In this document: positions 52,949 to 62,922 of the stretch, one piece after another
How the letters are laid out: every line of letters begins with the position of its first letter
Numbering within the stretch: the first letter of the stretch is position 1
Position numbers and translations under genes: made by a program
Assembly (NCBI RefSeq): GCF_009857835.1
Contig: NZ_WWCL01000002.1
Span: 124,001 to 188,000 of the forward strand
Length of the DNA stretch: 64,000 nucleotides
Direction of reading: 5' to 3'
Source: Duganella fentianensis
GTDB taxonomy: Bacteria > Pseudomonadota > Gammaproteobacteria > Burkholderiales > Burkholderiaceae_D
Notes under the pieces: model-generated
What the model was told of the DNA's origin: nothing
The model's database searches: none
Seen by the model: the letters and a program-made list of their open reading frames with translations, nothing else

Positions 52949-54163
52949 CTATTTCTTGTTCAGGCTAACGGTGGCGCCGTCATGCAGCTTGGCGTCCGGT
53001 GTCAGCACCACCTTGTCGCCCGCCTTCACGCCCCGGATTTCCACCAGTTCGCCCAGCTTGCGACCCTGGGTGACGGCCACCTGTCTGACCTTTTCGCCGT
53101 CCAGCACGAACAGTACGGGTTTGCCGTCGCGGGTGGCAATGGCGGCTGCCTGCACGCTGGTCACGGCCTGCCGGTCTTCCGGCGGCACGGCCTTGGAGAG
53201 GAAGGCCACTTTGGCGCTCATATCGGGCAGCACGCGCGCGTCGTGCTCGCTAAAGCGCACCTTTACCAGCAGGGTGGCTTTGCTACGGTCTATGGTAGGC
53301 ACCATGCGCGAGACGGTGCCGGCCAGATGCAGTTCGGGGAAGGCATCGAGCGTGATGTCGGCCGGCTGGTCGACGCGGATCTTGCTCAGATTCGATTCGG
53401 ACACGTCCGCTTCCACTTCCAGCGTGCTCATGTCGGCGATGGTGACGACGGCGCCCTTGCTGTCGGCAGCGGACGAGAACGGCGTGATGTTGTCGCCCAC
53501 ATTGGCGTTCTTGGTCAGCACCACGCCATCGAAGGGGGCGCGGATCAGGGTCTGGTCTAGCGCCACCTGTGCTACCTGCGCACTGGCCTTGGCCGCTGCG
53601 ATGGCCGCCTGATAACCGGCGATATTGGCTCTGGCCTTGCTCAGGCGGGCCTGCGCCGCATCGTAGGCCGAGGCTGTGATGAATTTCTGGGCCAGCAGTT
53701 CGCCCGTGCGCTTGAAATTGGCCTGCGCATCGGCCAGCTCGGCCTGGCCCTGTTCCAGATTGGCCTGCGCCACCTTGATATTCGCCTGCGCCTGACCCAG
53801 CGTGGCCGAGACGTCGCGGTTTTCCAGCCGGGCGATGATCTCGTCTTTCTTGACTGCGCTGCCTTCCAGTACCCCCAGCCATTCCAGCCGGCCGGTGGCT
53901 TTCGAGGACAGCGAGGCCTTGCGCTGGGCCACCACATAGCCGGTAGCGTTGAGCAGGGTGTAGCTCTGGGACGGATAGGACTGGGCAACGGTCACGGTTT
54001 CCACGTTGGCGCTGCCGTTGATCTGTTTGCTGGCAATGGCGGCCACGGCCAGCAGCACGGCACCAGCAAGGACGGGCCTGACCCAGCGCCGGCGTGCGGG
54101 ACGCGCACTGGCTGTGGCGGGATTGCGTTCGATCTTGAGTTTGGAAATATCGGGAGCGGTCAC
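52949..54163 (-). CDS. HlyD/RND-type periplasmic adaptor of the ABC exporter
   Basis: About 404 residues. A membrane helix near the N-terminus (VLAGAVLLAVAAIASKQ), a lipoyl/barrel-sandwich domain (YVVAQRKASLSSKATGRLEWLGVLEG shortened in sense) split by a long helical hairpin with repeated AQANIKVAQANLEQGQAELA-like heptads, then beta-barrel and membrane-proximal domains. It bridges the permeases to an outer-membrane channel such as TolC, which is not in the window. GTG 54163 with GAGG 5 bases upstream is my start choice; a TTG at 54220 gives a longer form (423 residues). Confidence 0.88.
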   Translation of the reverse strand: MTAPDISKLKIERNPATASARPARRRWVRPVLAGAVLLAVAAIASKQINGSANVETVTVAQSYPSQSYTLLNATGYVVAQRKASLSSKATGRLEWLGVLEGSAVKKDEIIARLENRDVSATLGQAQANIKVAQANLEQGQAELADAQANFKRTGELLAQKFITASAYDAAQARLSKARANIAGYQAAIAAAKASAQVAQVALDQTLIRAPFDGVVLTKNANVGDNITPFSSAADSKGAVVTIADMSTLEVEADVSESNLSKIRVDQPADITLDAFPELHLAGTVSRMVPTIDRSKATLLVKVRFSEHDARVLPDMSAKVAFLSKAVPPEDRQAVTSVQAAAIATRDGKPVLFVLDGEKVRQVAVTQGRKLGELVEIRGVKAGDKVVLTPDAKLHDGATVSLNKK

Positions 54164-54391
54164 GCCTGCCTCTGCATTAGGGTCGAAGGGTACCCCAATT
54201 ATTGCTGAAAAATTATGCAAACATCAAGCCCGTCGCATTGGAGCGGCGTCCAATGTGGACAAGATTACCGCCGCCATACAGATTTTCATCACCGGCACGG
54301 CGGTGTTGCCACTGCTGCGCGACGGTTAGGGCGAGGGACTCGGGGGCTCTGGGCTACAATTTCGTCTTTTGCCTGAAGGCTTGCGGCTCCT

Positions 54392-55231
54392 ATGACCATT
54401 CCTGCCCATTTTCTTGCTGCATTAAACTGTGCTGACGTCTCATGGCGCCCGCTACTCGTGCAGGGGCTGGAAGCCATCATGGCGGCCACGCCCGACTATC
54501 TGCCGCAACTGGCCCAGGATGATTACCTGCCTACCGGGCAGCGCCTGTTTGCGGCGTTTGCCCTGCCGCTGGACCGGGTACGTTATGTACTGGTGGGGGA
54601 GGGACCTTATCCGCGTGCCGCCAGCGCCACCGGCGTCAGCTTCATGGATGGGGCGGTGGGCAGCCTGTGGTCGGACCAGCTGGGTGGCGGCCTGTCCAAG
54701 CCCGTCAACAAAGCTACTTCGCTACGCAATTTCATGAAAATGCTGCTGGTGGCAGATGGCCAACTTGATCTGGATGACACCGGTTCCGAGGCGATGGCCA
54801 GTATCGCCCTGCGTGCCCAGGAGGGGAAGGGTAGCCATATCCGCACGCTGGCCGAGCTGCAGGATAAATTAACGGAGCAGGGCTTTCTGCTGCTGAATGC
54901 AGCGCTGGTGTTCCGCCATCACGTTGCGCCGGTCAAAGATGCCAGAGCCTGGCTGCCATTCTTCGAGACGGTGATGGCCGGGCTGGCCGAACAGGCTAGC
55001 GTGGTGCCGACACTGATACTGTGGGGGAAAATTGCGGAAACCCTCAGCAAACTGCCCTTGATGCAGAAATTCCCCCAGATACGTGCCGAACATCCCTACA
55101 ACCTTAGTTTTATCGGCAATGCCGACATGCACGCATTGTTCGGACCCATGAAGCTGCTACAGGGGCGGGCAGGTCAACCGGCGCCAGGGGCTGGCGGGCA
55201 GACTTCTTTAAAGTTTGATATACTTGACTAA
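54392..55231 (+). CDS. Uracil-DNA-glycosylase-fold protein with altered catalytic motif
   Basis: 279 residues aligning along its length with family 1 uracil-DNA glycosylases: VLVGEGPYP (canonical GQDPYH), ATGVSF, ATSLRNFMKML, GFLLLNAALVFR (LLLN uracil-binding Asn kept), LILWGKIAE and AEHPYNLSF (HPSPLS loop with His kept). The water-activating Asp of GQDPYH is Gly here and the following His is Pro, so classic activity is doubtful. It might be a variant glycosylase, a DNA-binding remnant or a repurposed fold. The gene ends inside the IscR operator. No obvious operon partner upstream. Confidence 0.75.
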   Translation: MTIPAHFLAALNCADVSWRPLLVQGLEAIMAATPDYLPQLAQDDYLPTGQRLFAAFALPLDRVRYVLVGEGPYPRAASATGVSFMDGAVGSLWSDQLGGGLSKPVNKATSLRNFMKMLLVADGQLDLDDTGSEAMASIALRAQEGKGSHIRTLAELQDKLTEQGFLLLNAALVFRHHVAPVKDARAWLPFFETVMAGLAEQASVVPTLILWGKIAETLSKLPLMQKFPQIRAEHPYNLSFIGNADMHALFGPMKLLQGRAGQPAPGAGGQTSLKFDILD

Positions 55232-55244
55232 TTCGATCAACTAA
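55220..55244 (+). promoter_or_regulatory. IscR type 1 binding site upstream of isc operon
   Basis: The 25-bp element matches the published IscR type 1 motif ATASYYGACTRWWWYAGTCRRSTAT at 22 of 25 positions; the mismatches are in the second-half AGTC (here GATC) and the last T. It overlaps the stop of the UDG-fold gene and lies 55 bases before iscR, fitting autorepression by holo-IscR. A TTGACT at 55224-55229 inside it may be the -35 box. Confidence 0.8.
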
Positions 55245-55298
55245 TCCGCTTATTCGGGGATGCTGAAGGGTCGATATTTTAACCCAACCGAGGTAGTG

Positions 55299-55775
55299 AT
55301 GCGTCTGACCACCAAAGGCCGTTTTGCTGTGACTGCGATGATCGATCTGGCTTTACGCCAGGGCAAAGGTCCCGTCACGCTATCCGGCATCAGCCAGCGT
55401 CAGGACATTTCCCTGTCCTATCTTGAGCAATTATTCGGCAAGCTGCGCCGCCACGAGATCGTCGAATCCATCCGTGGCCCGGGCGGCGGCTACAGTCTGG
55501 CGCGCCGCGCCGACAAGGTCACCGTGGCCGACATCATCATCGCCGTGGACGAGCCGCTGGACGCCACCCAGTGTGGCGGCAAGGAAAACTGCCACGGCGC
55601 CGACATCGCCAGCGGCGCCCGCTGCATGACCCACGAACTGTGGGCCACTTTGAATGAAAAAATGGTTGATTACCTCGATTCCGTGTCCTTGCAGGATCTG
55701 GTCGATCAGCAGAAGTTGAAGAACGCTGAACAGAACGTCGTGGTGCTGCACCGCAATCACGCCGCTCACGGTTGA
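55299..55775 (+). CDS. iscR: Iron-sulfur cluster regulator IscR
   Basis: 158 residues, Rrf2 family. N-terminal winged helix ([38 protein letters not shown]) and the [2Fe-2S] ligand set in [20 protein letters not shown], with THELW giving the His ligand. Represses isc genes when holo and activates suf-type genes when apo. The start at 55299 has GAGG 5 bases upstream; the frame runs back to 55260. First gene of the isc operon, under the type 1 site just upstream. Confidence 0.96.
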   Translation: MRLTTKGRFAVTAMIDLALRQGKGPVTLSGISQRQDISLSYLEQLFGKLRRHEIVESIRGPGGGYSLARRADKVTVADIIIAVDEPLDATQCGGKENCHGADIASGARCMTHELWATLNEKMVDYLDSVSLQDLVDQQKLKNAEQNVVVLHRNHAAHG

Positions 55776-55800
55776 GCGACCCCTAACCCGGAGTTACCAG

Positions 55801-57057
55801 ATGAACGCCCCTGAAAAAAATATCGCGCCTGTACAGTTCCAGACGGCCCCGCATTTCCCTATCTACATGGATTACTCGGCCACTACGCCGATCGATCCAC
55901 GTGTGGCCGACCAGATGATTCCTTACCTGCGCGAACAGTTCGGTAATCCTGCTTCGCGCAGCCATATGTATGGCTGGACGGCAGAGAAAGCCGTGGAAGA
56001 GGCACGCGGCCACGTGGCTGCGCTGGTGAATGCCGATGCACGCGAAATCATCTGGACCTCGGGCGCTACCGAATCGAACAATCTGGCGATCAAGGGCGCT
56101 GCGCAGTTCTACAAGACCAAGGGCAAGCACATCATCACCGTGAAAACCGAGCACAAGTCGGTGCTGGACACGGTGCGTGAACTGGAGCGCATCGGCTTCG
56201 AAGCCACCTATCTGGAACCGCAGGACAACGGCCTGATCACCATCGAGCAGCTGACCGCTGCCATCCGTCCGGATACCATTCTGGTTTCCGTGATGCTGGT
56301 GAATAACGAGATTGGCGTGATCCAGCCGATAGCCGAAATCGGCGCACTGTGCCGCTCGAAAGGCATCATCTTCCACTGTGACGCTGCCCAGGCAACGGGC
56401 AAAGTGGCGATCGATCTGCAGAAGACCAAGGTCGATCTGATGACCTTCACCGCGCACAAAACCTACGGCCCTAAAGGTATCGGTGCCTTGTATGTGTGCC
56501 GCAAGCCGCGCGTGCGTATCGAAGCGCAGATGCACGGTGGTGGCCATGAGCGCGGCCTGCGTTCGGGCACGCTGCCGACCCACCAGATCGTGGGCATGGG
56601 CGAAGCCTTCCGTCTGGCCAAGGTCGAGATGGACGAAGAGATCGTGCGCATCAAGGCGCTGCGCGACCGTCTGGCCAAGGGCCTGCAGGAAATCGAGGAA
56701 ACCTATATCAATGGCGATATGGATCACCGCGTGCCGCATAACCTGAATGTCAGCTTCAACTATGTGGAAGGCGAATCGCTGATCATGGCAGTGAAAGATC
56801 TGGCCGTGTCGTCCGGTTCGGCCTGCACCTCGGCCAGTCTGGAGCCATCCTACGTGCTGCGCGCACTGGGCCGCAGCGATGAACTGGCACACAGCTCGAT
56901 TCGTTTCACCATCGGCCGCTTCACTACCGAAGCCGACATCGATTTCGCCGTCGAACTGATGAAATCCAAAGTGGGCAAGCTGCGCGAACTGTCGCCGCTG
57001 TGGGATATGTTCAAAGAGGGGATCGACATCAATTCGATCCAGTGGGCAGCGCACTAA
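55801..57057 (+). CDS. iscS: Cysteine desulfurase IscS
   Basis: 418 residues, PLP-dependent. PLP lysine in [12 protein letters not shown], His in [10 protein letters not shown], and the persulfide Cys in [17 protein letters not shown]. Starts 25 bases after iscR. It provides sulfur for Fe-S clusters and tRNA thiolation. Has a short N-terminal extension ([13 protein letters not shown]) before the usual start region. Codon use is highly biased to strongly expressed codons. Confidence 0.97.
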   Translation: MNAPEKNIAPVQFQTAPHFPIYMDYSATTPIDPRVADQMIPYLREQFGNPASRSHMYGWTAEKAVEEARGHVAALVNADAREIIWTSGATESNNLAIKGAAQFYKTKGKHIITVKTEHKSVLDTVRELERIGFEATYLEPQDNGLITIEQLTAAIRPDTILVSVMLVNNEIGVIQPIAEIGALCRSKGIIFHCDAAQATGKVAIDLQKTKVDLMTFTAHKTYGPKGIGALYVCRKPRVRIEAQMHGGGHERGLRSGTLPTHQIVGMGEAFRLAKVEMDEEIVRIKALRDRLAKGLQEIEETYINGDMDHRVPHNLNVSFNYVEGESLIMAVKDLAVSSGSACTSASLEPSYVLRALGRSDELAHSSIRFTIGRFTTEADIDFAVELMKSKVGKLRELSPLWDMFKEGIDINSIQWAAH

Positions 57058-57090
57058 TTTTTAAGATATACAGAACACAGGAGCACTATC

Positions 57091-57480
57091 ATGGCTTACT
57101 CGGAAAAAGTACTCGATCACTACGAAAACCCGCGCAACGTGGGCGCCTTCGAAAAAGGCGATGACAGCGTTGGCACCGGCATGGTGGGCGCACCTGCCTG
57201 CGGCGACGTGATGAAGCTGCAGATCAAAGTGGGCGCCGACGGCAAGATCGAAGACGCGAAATTCAAGACCTATGGCTGCGGTTCGGCCATCGCTTCCAGC
57301 TCGCTGGTAACGGAATGGGTCAAGGGCAAAACGCTGGATCAGGCACTGGCCATCAAGAATACGGAAATCGCCGAAGAACTGGCCCTGCCACCGGTGAAAA
57401 TCCACTGTTCGATTCTGGCCGAAGACGCCATCAAGGCAGCAGTTCTGGACTACCAGAACAAACACCCGGCTAGCGCCTAA
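57091..57480 (+). CDS. iscU: Fe-S cluster scaffold IscU
   Basis: 129 residues. Three cluster Cys: [19 protein letters not shown], and [11 protein letters not shown]; Asp of GDVM is also conserved. The LPPVK motif (recognised by HscA) is intact just before the last Cys. Builds [2Fe-2S] clusters on sulfur from IscS and passes them on via HscA/HscB. Follows iscS by 33 bases. Confidence 0.97.
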   Translation: MAYSEKVLDHYENPRNVGAFEKGDDSVGTGMVGAPACGDVMKLQIKVGADGKIEDAKFKTYGCGSAIASSSLVTEWVKGKTLDQALAIKNTEIAEELALPPVKIHCSILAEDAIKAAVLDYQNKHPASA

Positions 57481-57550
57481 GTTTGCTGAGCTCCGGCTCG
57501 TTATACAATCACGCCGCCGCCACCCTCGTGGCGCGGCGCGGGAGAATCAA

Positions 57551-57874
57551 ATGGCTATCACCCTGACCGAAAAAGCAGCGAAACACATCAATCGTTACAT
57601 CGAACGCCGCGGCAAAGGCATAGGCCTGCGTTTTGGCGTGCGCACGACGGGCTGCTCCGGACTGGCCTACAAGCTCGAATATGTGGACGAAGTGGCCGAT
57701 GAGGACAATGTGTTCGAATCGCACGGCGTCAAAGTGTTCGTGGACCCGAAAAGCCTGCCTTACATCGACGGCACGGAACTCGATTTCGCCCGCGAAGGTC
57801 TGAACGAAGGCTTTAAGTTCAACAACCCGAACCAGAAAGACGCTTGCGGTTGCGGCGAAAGCTTCCGCATCTGA
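57551..57874 (+). CDS. iscA: Iron-sulfur assembly protein IscA
   Basis: 107 residues. A-type carrier with the three Cys: GCSGLAYK and CGCGESF near the C-terminus. It delivers or repairs [4Fe-4S] clusters. Starts 70 bases after iscU, with GGAG 8 bases before ATG. Full length. Confidence 0.96.
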   Translation: MAITLTEKAAKHINRYIERRGKGIGLRFGVRTTGCSGLAYKLEYVDEVADEDNVFESHGVKVFVDPKSLPYIDGTELDFAREGLNEGFKFNNPNQKDACGCGESFRI

Positions 57875-57880
57875 CCAGCC

Positions 57881-58399
57881 ATGCAAAACCACTTCGAGCT
57901 GTTCAATCTGCCCCTGCAATTTGCCGTTGACGTGCAAGCGCTCGATAGCGCCTACCGCGACGTGCAGAACCGTGTCCATCCCGATAAATACGTCAATGCC
58001 ACCGACGCCGAGAAGCGCGTCGCCATGCAGTGGGCCACCCGTGCCAACGAAGCCTACCAGACGCTGAAGCATCCCCAGAAGCGCGCGCAGTATATGTGCG
58101 AACTGGCTGGCGTGGATCTGCAGACGGAATCGAATACGGCCATGCCTATGGCTTTCCTGATGCAGCAGATGGAGTGGCGCGAAGAGCTGGGCGATGCGCG
58201 TGCGGCGAAAGACGTGGAAGCGCTGGAAGGACTGGATCAGCAACTGCGGCGCGAGCGCAAGACGCAGCTGGCGGCCATCGAACAGCAAATAGGCAGCAAC
58301 GATTATGCGCAGGCAGCACAGGGTGTGCGCGCGCTGATGTTCATCGAAAAGCTGAAGCAAGAGATAGACAGTGCACTGAGCCTGCTGGAAGACGCCTGA
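57881..58399 (+). CDS. hscB: Fe-S co-chaperone HscB
   Basis: 172 residues. J-domain with the HPD motif (RVHPDKY) at about residue 32 and a C-terminal helical domain that binds IscU. Stimulates the HscA ATPase on IscU. Six bases after iscA. Full length for the Burkholderiales form. Confidence 0.95.
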   Translation: MQNHFELFNLPLQFAVDVQALDSAYRDVQNRVHPDKYVNATDAEKRVAMQWATRANEAYQTLKHPQKRAQYMCELAGVDLQTESNTAMPMAFLMQQMEWREELGDARAAKDVEALEGLDQQLRRERKTQLAAIEQQIGSNDYAQAAQGVRALMFIEKLKQEIDSALSLLEDA

Positions 58400-58400
58400 A

Positions 58401-58434
58401 CGGGCGCGCGGCAGGGCGGCAGAGATAGCGCCCG
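58401..58434. other. Inverted repeat in hscB-hscA gap
   Basis: CGGGCGC / GCGCCCG forms a 7-bp stem with a 20-base loop directly after the hscB stop, in a 133-base gap that is otherwise featureless. It may tune mRNA processing within the operon; no T run, so no intrinsic terminator. Confidence 0.4.
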
Positions 58435-58532
58435 CCACAGCAAGGCCAGCCTAGATACTGGCAGTACAGAGAGACTCAGGCCGGGCATGTCCCGGCATCA
58501 TCATTTAATCAGAGCCGCACGGCATACACTAC

Positions 58533-60413
58533 ATGGCCCTTCTGCAAATTTCCGAACCCGGCATGTCCACTGCACCGCACCAGCACCGGCTGGCGGTAGG
58601 GATAGATCTGGGCACCACCAATTCGCTGGTTGCGACTGTCCGCAGCAGCATCCCCGAAGTGCTGAGCGACGAGGATGGCCGCCCGCTGCTGCCTTCCGTG
58701 GTGCGCTATCTGCCTAACGGCCATGCCAACATCGGTTACAAGGCGCAGGCTGCGCAGACCACCGATCCGAAGAACACCATCGTCTCCGTCAAGCGCTTCA
58801 TGGGCCGTGGTCTGGCCGATATCGCCTACGCGGAAAACCTGCCTTACGATTTCCTCGATACGCCCGGCATGGTGCAGCTGAAGACCATCGCTGGCGTGAA
58901 AAGTCCGGTGGAAGTGTCGGCGCAGATTCTCGCTACGCTGCGCCAGCGCGCCGAAGATACGCTAGGTGATGATCTGGTTGGTGCCGTGATTACCGTGCCG
59001 GCCTATTTCGACGACGCCCAGCGTCAGGCCACCAAGGATGCGGCCCAGCTGGCCGGTCTGAACGTGCTGCGCCTGCTCAGCGAGCCGACCGCTGCCGCGA
59101 TTGCCTACGGTCTCGATAATGGCTCGGAAGGCCTGTACGCCGTGTACGATCTGGGCGGCGGCACCTTCGATATCTCCATCCTCAAGCTGAGCAAGGGCGT
59201 GTTCGAAGTGCTGTCTACGGGCGGCGATTCGGCGCTTGGTGGCGACGACTTCGACCACCGTCTGTTCTGCTACATCCATCAGGAAGAAAAGCTGGCACCG
59301 CTGTCGGAAGAAGATACGGCCGTGCTGATGGTGAAAGCGCGCGAAGCCAAGGAACTGCTGTCCAGTAAAGATGAAGTGTCGGTGGACGCGGTGCTCAGTT
59401 CGGGCGAGGAAGTGCATCTGAAGATCACGGCGGAGACCTTCCACGAGATCACCAAGCACCTGATTACCAAGACCATGAACGCCATCAAGAAAGCGCTGCG
59501 CGACGCTAATGTCGATGCGGACGATGTGGATGGCGTGGTGATGGTGGGTGGCGCGACCCGCATGCCGCATGTGCAGCGTGCCGTGAGCGACTTCTTCCAC
59601 ACCATCCCGCATGCGAATATCGATCCGGACAAAGTAGTGGCGCTCGGCGCTGCGATTCAGGCCAATCTGCTGGCCGGTAACCGCGCTGCCGGCGACGACT
59701 GGCTGCTGCTGGATGTGACGCCGCTGTCGCTGGGTATCGAAACCATGGGTGGTCTGGTCGAGAAGATCATTCCTCGCAACTCCACCATTCCTTGCGCGCG
59801 TGCGCAGGAGTTCACCACCTTCAAGGATGGCCAGACGGCGCTGGCCGTGCATGTGCTGCAGGGCGAGCGTGAACTGGTGACGGACTGCCGTTCGCTGGCG
59901 CGCTTCGAGCTGCGCGGCATTCCGCCTATGGCTGCTGGTGCGGCGCGTATCCGCATCACCTATCAGGTCGATGCCGATGGTCTGCTGTCGGTCTCGGCAC
60001 GCGAACTGCGCTCGGGCGTGGAAGCATCGATCAGCGTCAAGCCGTCCTACGGTCTGGGCGATGACGACGTGGCACGCATGCTGCAGGATTCCTATCAGGC
60101 GGCCGACGTGGACATGAAGGCGCGCGCCCTGCGCGAAGAGCAGGTGGAGGCCGAGCGCATCATCCTGGCGACCGAATCGGCGCTGGCAGAAGATGGCGCG
60201 CTGCTGTCGGCTGAAGAGCGCGCAGCACTCGATGCGCTGATCGCCAGCGTGCGCGGCGTGGTCGCGCAGTCGCAGGCCGGCGCTGTCGATCACAGTGCCG
60301 TGAAAGCGGCAGTGGAATCGCTGGCGCAGGGTACGGAAGAATTTGCATCGCGCCGCATGGATCGCAGCGTGCGCAGCGCACTGGCCGGCAAGAAGCTGGA
60401 TCAGGTCGTTTAA
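58533..60413 (+). CDS. hscA: Fe-S chaperone HscA (Hsp70)
   Basis: 626 residues. Hsp70 with [27 protein letters not shown] and a substrate domain holding [15 protein letters not shown]. ATPase activated by HscB, it binds the LPPVK motif of IscU. The start at 58533 gives the [10 protein letters not shown] leader common to Burkholderiales HscA; ATG 58563 is an alternative. Unlike the two Hsp70 proteins at 36-41 kb it has the usual lid region and no DUF3731. Confidence 0.96.
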   Translation: MALLQISEPGMSTAPHQHRLAVGIDLGTTNSLVATVRSSIPEVLSDEDGRPLLPSVVRYLPNGHANIGYKAQAAQTTDPKNTIVSVKRFMGRGLADIAYAENLPYDFLDTPGMVQLKTIAGVKSPVEVSAQILATLRQRAEDTLGDDLVGAVITVPAYFDDAQRQATKDAAQLAGLNVLRLLSEPTAAAIAYGLDNGSEGLYAVYDLGGGTFDISILKLSKGVFEVLSTGGDSALGGDDFDHRLFCYIHQEEKLAPLSEEDTAVLMVKAREAKELLSSKDEVSVDAVLSSGEEVHLKITAETFHEITKHLITKTMNAIKKALRDANVDADDVDGVVMVGGATRMPHVQRAVSDFFHTIPHANIDPDKVVALGAAIQANLLAGNRAAGDDWLLLDVTPLSLGIETMGGLVEKIIPRNSTIPCARAQEFTTFKDGQTALAVHVLQGERELVTDCRSLARFELRGIPPMAAGAARIRITYQVDADGLLSVSARELRSGVEASISVKPSYGLGDDDVARMLQDSYQAADVDMKARALREEQVEAERIILATESALAEDGALLSAEERAALDALIASVRGVVAQSQAGAVDHSAVKAAVESLAQGTEEFASRRMDRSVRSALAGKKLDQVV

Positions 60414-60432
60414 ACATTTACAGAGGTTACAA

Positions 60433-60774
60433 GTGCCACAAATCGTATTCCTGCCCCACGCCAAACTGTGCCCGGACGGCGCCGTCATCGAAGCTGACGC
60501 TGGCAAGACGCTGTGCGACATCATGCTGGAAAATGATATCCACATCGAACACGCTTGCGAGAAGTCCTGTGCCTGCACCACCTGCCACGTGCTGGTGCGT
60601 GAAGGCTTCGATTCGCTGAGCGAAGCGAGCGAGAACGAAGAAGACCAGCTGGACAAGGCATGGGGGCTGGAAGCCGTATCGCGCCTGTCCTGTCAGGCCG
60701 TGGTAGCCGATGAAGATCTGGTCATCGAAATTCCGAAGTACACCATCAACCACGCTAGCGAAGGCGGTCACTGA
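60433..60774 (+). CDS. fdx: ISC [2Fe-2S] ferredoxin
   Basis: 113 residues, adrenodoxin-type. Cys ligands in ACEKSCACTTC and LSCQAVV. GTG start at 60433 with GAGG 6 bases upstream; the frame runs back to 60343 but overlaps hscA. Provides electrons for cluster assembly. Nineteen bases after hscA. Confidence 0.95.
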   Translation: MPQIVFLPHAKLCPDGAVIEADAGKTLCDIMLENDIHIEHACEKSCACTTCHVLVREGFDSLSEASENEEDQLDKAWGLEAVSRLSCQAVVADEDLVIEIPKYTINHASEGGH

Positions 60775-60775
60775 A

Positions 60776-60970
60776 ATGAAGTGGACGGACATCAGCGCGA
60801 TTGCGGAAGCGCTCTACGATAAGTTTCCGGAGATCGATCCGCTGACAATACGCTTTACCGATCTGCATAACTGGATCGTCGAACTGGAAGAGTTCGACGA
60901 TGACCACACGCGCGGTGGCGAGAAGGTACTCGAAGCAATCCAACAGGCGTGGATCGATGAAGCCAAATAA
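60776..60970 (+). CDS. iscX: IscX, Fe-S assembly regulator
   Basis: 64 residues with the compact acidic IscX pattern: MKWTDISAIAEALYDKF, TDLHNWIVELEEF. It binds IscS and iron and modulates sulfur transfer. Start ATG 60776, one base after the fdx stop. It overlaps the following methyltransferase gene by 14 bases. Confidence 0.95.
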   Translation: MKWTDISAIAEALYDKFPEIDPLTIRFTDLHNWIVELEEFDDDHTRGGEKVLEAIQQAWIDEAK

Positions 60971-61883
60971 TAAGAATAGTAGCAAGGCAGCCGGTGCTGC
61001 CAAGATCGGCGCGACCGTCACGGGCGTCGACAATATGCCGGAAATCCGTGAAGGCCAGACGGTCGCGCTGCTGCAGGAACTACACATCCTGACGCGCGAC
61101 GGCAAGATGAATCAGGACAGCCGCCGCAAGCTCAAACAGGTGTATCACCTGTACCAGTTCATCGAGCCGCTGCTCAAGGATCTGCTGGAAACCAAGGGCA
61201 GCATTTCGCTGGTCGATCACGGTGCAGGCAAGTCCTATCTGGGCTTCATCATCTACGATCTGTTCTTCAAGGCGCTTAATGTTGGCTCGGATGGCTCGCA
61301 CATCTACGGCATCGAAACGCGCGAAGAACTGGTCAAACGCTCGCAGGAACTGGCGCAGCAATTCAACTTCCCCGGCATGTCCTTCCTGCCGCTGTCGGTG
61401 GCCGAGTCCACCGAATCGAAGCTGCTGCCCGAGCAAATTGACATCGTCACCGCGCTGCACGCCTGTAACACGGCGACCGATGACGCCATCGACTTTGCGC
61501 TGAAGAAGAAGGCGCGCTACATGGTGCTGGTGCCTTGCTGTCAGGCCGAAGTGGCGTCCGTGCTGAAGAAGAACAAGGGCAAGTCGCTGGCTAAATCGGC
61601 GCTGACGGAAATCTGGCGTCACCCTATCCACACGCGCGAATTCGGCAGCCAGATCACCAATGTGCTGCGCTGTCTGCAACTGGAAGCGCATGGCTATCAG
61701 GTCAACGTGACGGAACTGGTGGGCTGGGAGCATTCGATGAAGAATGAGCTGATCATCGCCACCTATAAAGACCTGCCGCGCCAGCGGCCTTCGCAGCGAC
61801 TGCAGGAAGTGCTGGAGACGCTGGGGCTGGAAGAAATGGGCCAGCGCTTCTATACGCAGCAAGTGGCCGCGCAGTCAACGTAA
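60957..61883 (+). CDS. SAM-dependent methyltransferase overlapping iscX
   Basis: 308 residues. Class I methyltransferase of the Methyltransf_32 type, with the SAM-binding segment [13 protein letters not shown] (about residue 85) and [15 protein letters not shown], plus a characteristic VPCCQAEV near the middle. The start lies inside the iscX 3' end (ATGAAGCC), so the two are coupled. Function in this family is unassigned; RNA or protein methylation is possible. The isc link is conserved-looking but its purpose is unknown. A Lys/Asn-rich N-terminus of about 20 residues precedes the domain. Confidence 0.8.
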   Translation: MKPNNKNSSKAAGAAKIGATVTGVDNMPEIREGQTVALLQELHILTRDGKMNQDSRRKLKQVYHLYQFIEPLLKDLLETKGSISLVDHGAGKSYLGFIIYDLFFKALNVGSDGSHIYGIETREELVKRSQELAQQFNFPGMSFLPLSVAESTESKLLPEQIDIVTALHACNTATDDAIDFALKKKARYMVLVPCCQAEVASVLKKNKGKSLAKSALTEIWRHPIHTREFGSQITNVLRCLQLEAHGYQVNVTELVGWEHSMKNELIIATYKDLPRQRPSQRLQEVLETLGLEEMGQRFYTQQVAAQST

Positions 61884-61899
61884 AAGGGTAGGGTAGAAG

Positions 61900-62922
61900 A
61901 TGAGCGGGCTGAATGAACAATGGCTGGATTTACGCAGCGACACCGTCACCCGCCCCAGCGCGGCGATGCGCGCTGCCATGCACGCGGCCGACGTTGGCGA
62001 CGACGTGTATGGCGATGACCCTAGCGTCAACCAGTTACAGGACTATACGGCTGACCTGTTCGGCTACGAAGCGGCACTGTTCGCACCATCGGGCACGCAG
62101 AGTAATCTGCTAGCCCTGCTGGCGCATTGCGGCCGTGGCGACGAATATCTGGTGGGGCAGGACGCCCACACCTACCGCTACGAAGGCGGCGGTGCGGCGG
62201 TGCTGGGTAGCATACAGCCGCAGCCCATCAGCAATCAGCCCGACGGCAGCCTAGCGCTGACCGATATCGCGGCGCAGATCAAGCCGGACGACATCCACTT
62301 TGCGCGCACCCGCTTGCTGGCGCTGGAAAACACCATAGGCGGCAAGGTACTGGGGCTTGAATATCTGCAGCAGGCAACGGCACTCGCGCATGAGCGTGGC
62401 CTCGCCACCCACCTCGATGGCGCGCGCATCTGCAATGCTGCCGTCAAGCTGGGTGTGAGCCCGCGCGCGGCGGTAGCCGGTTTCGATTCCGTATCTGTAT
62501 GCCTGTCCAAAGGGCTGGGCGCGCCGGTCGGTTCGGTGCTGTGCGGGAGCAAGCCACTGATCGCCGAGGCCAAGCGCTGGCGCAAGATGCTGGGCGGTGG
62601 CATGCGGCAGGCGGGCATACTGGCCGCCGGCGGCTTGTACGCCTTGCAGCACCAGTACGCGCGACTGGCCGAGGATCACGAGAATGCTGCCTACTTCGCC
62701 AGCGAACTGGCCAAGGTCAAGGGCATTACCGTGTCCACGCCGCAGACCAATATTTTCTACGTCGATATTCCGGCCGACGCCTGCCGTGGCCTCAACGACG
62801 TACTGCAACTGACCCGTATCCGCGTTTCGATGGCGCCCCGTTTGCGCATCGTCACCCACATGGATACTTCGCGCGACGATATCGAACGCGCCATTACTGT
62901 TTTTGGAGATTTCTTCGGATGA
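61900..62922 (+). CDS. ltaE: Low-specificity L-threonine aldolase
   Basis: 340 residues, PLP-dependent fold type I. Marks: [17 protein letters not shown], the His/Asp contacts in [12 protein letters not shown], and the PLP-binding Lys in [13 protein letters not shown]. Splits L-threonine/allo-threonine into glycine and acetaldehyde. It lies 16 bases after the methyltransferase and overlaps the pseudouridine-synthase-like gene (ATGA at 62919). Confidence 0.92.
   Translation: MSGLNEQWLDLRSDTVTRPSAAMRAAMHAADVGDDVYGDDPSVNQLQDYTADLFGYEAALFAPSGTQSNLLALLAHCGRGDEYLVGQDAHTYRYEGGGAAVLGSIQPQPISNQPDGSLALTDIAAQIKPDDIHFARTRLLALENTIGGKVLGLEYLQQATALAHERGLATHLDGARICNAAVKLGVSPRAAVAGFDSVSVCLSKGLGAPVGSVLCGSKPLIAEAKRWRKMLGGGMRQAGILAAGGLYALQHQYARLAEDHENAAYFASELAKVKGITVSTPQTNIFYVDIPADACRGLNDVLQLTRIRVSMAPRLRIVTHMDTSRDDIERAITVFGDFFG

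Noticed and set aside
58962..60656. 564-residue open frame on the minus strand
   Set aside because: Antisense to hscA and fdx, which have complete motifs. No domains, His/Gln-rich shadow composition.
62499..62918. N-terminal extension of the pseudouridine-synthase-like gene
   Set aside because: It overlaps ltaE in another frame; the S4 domain starts right after the ATG at 62919, which overlaps the ltaE stop.
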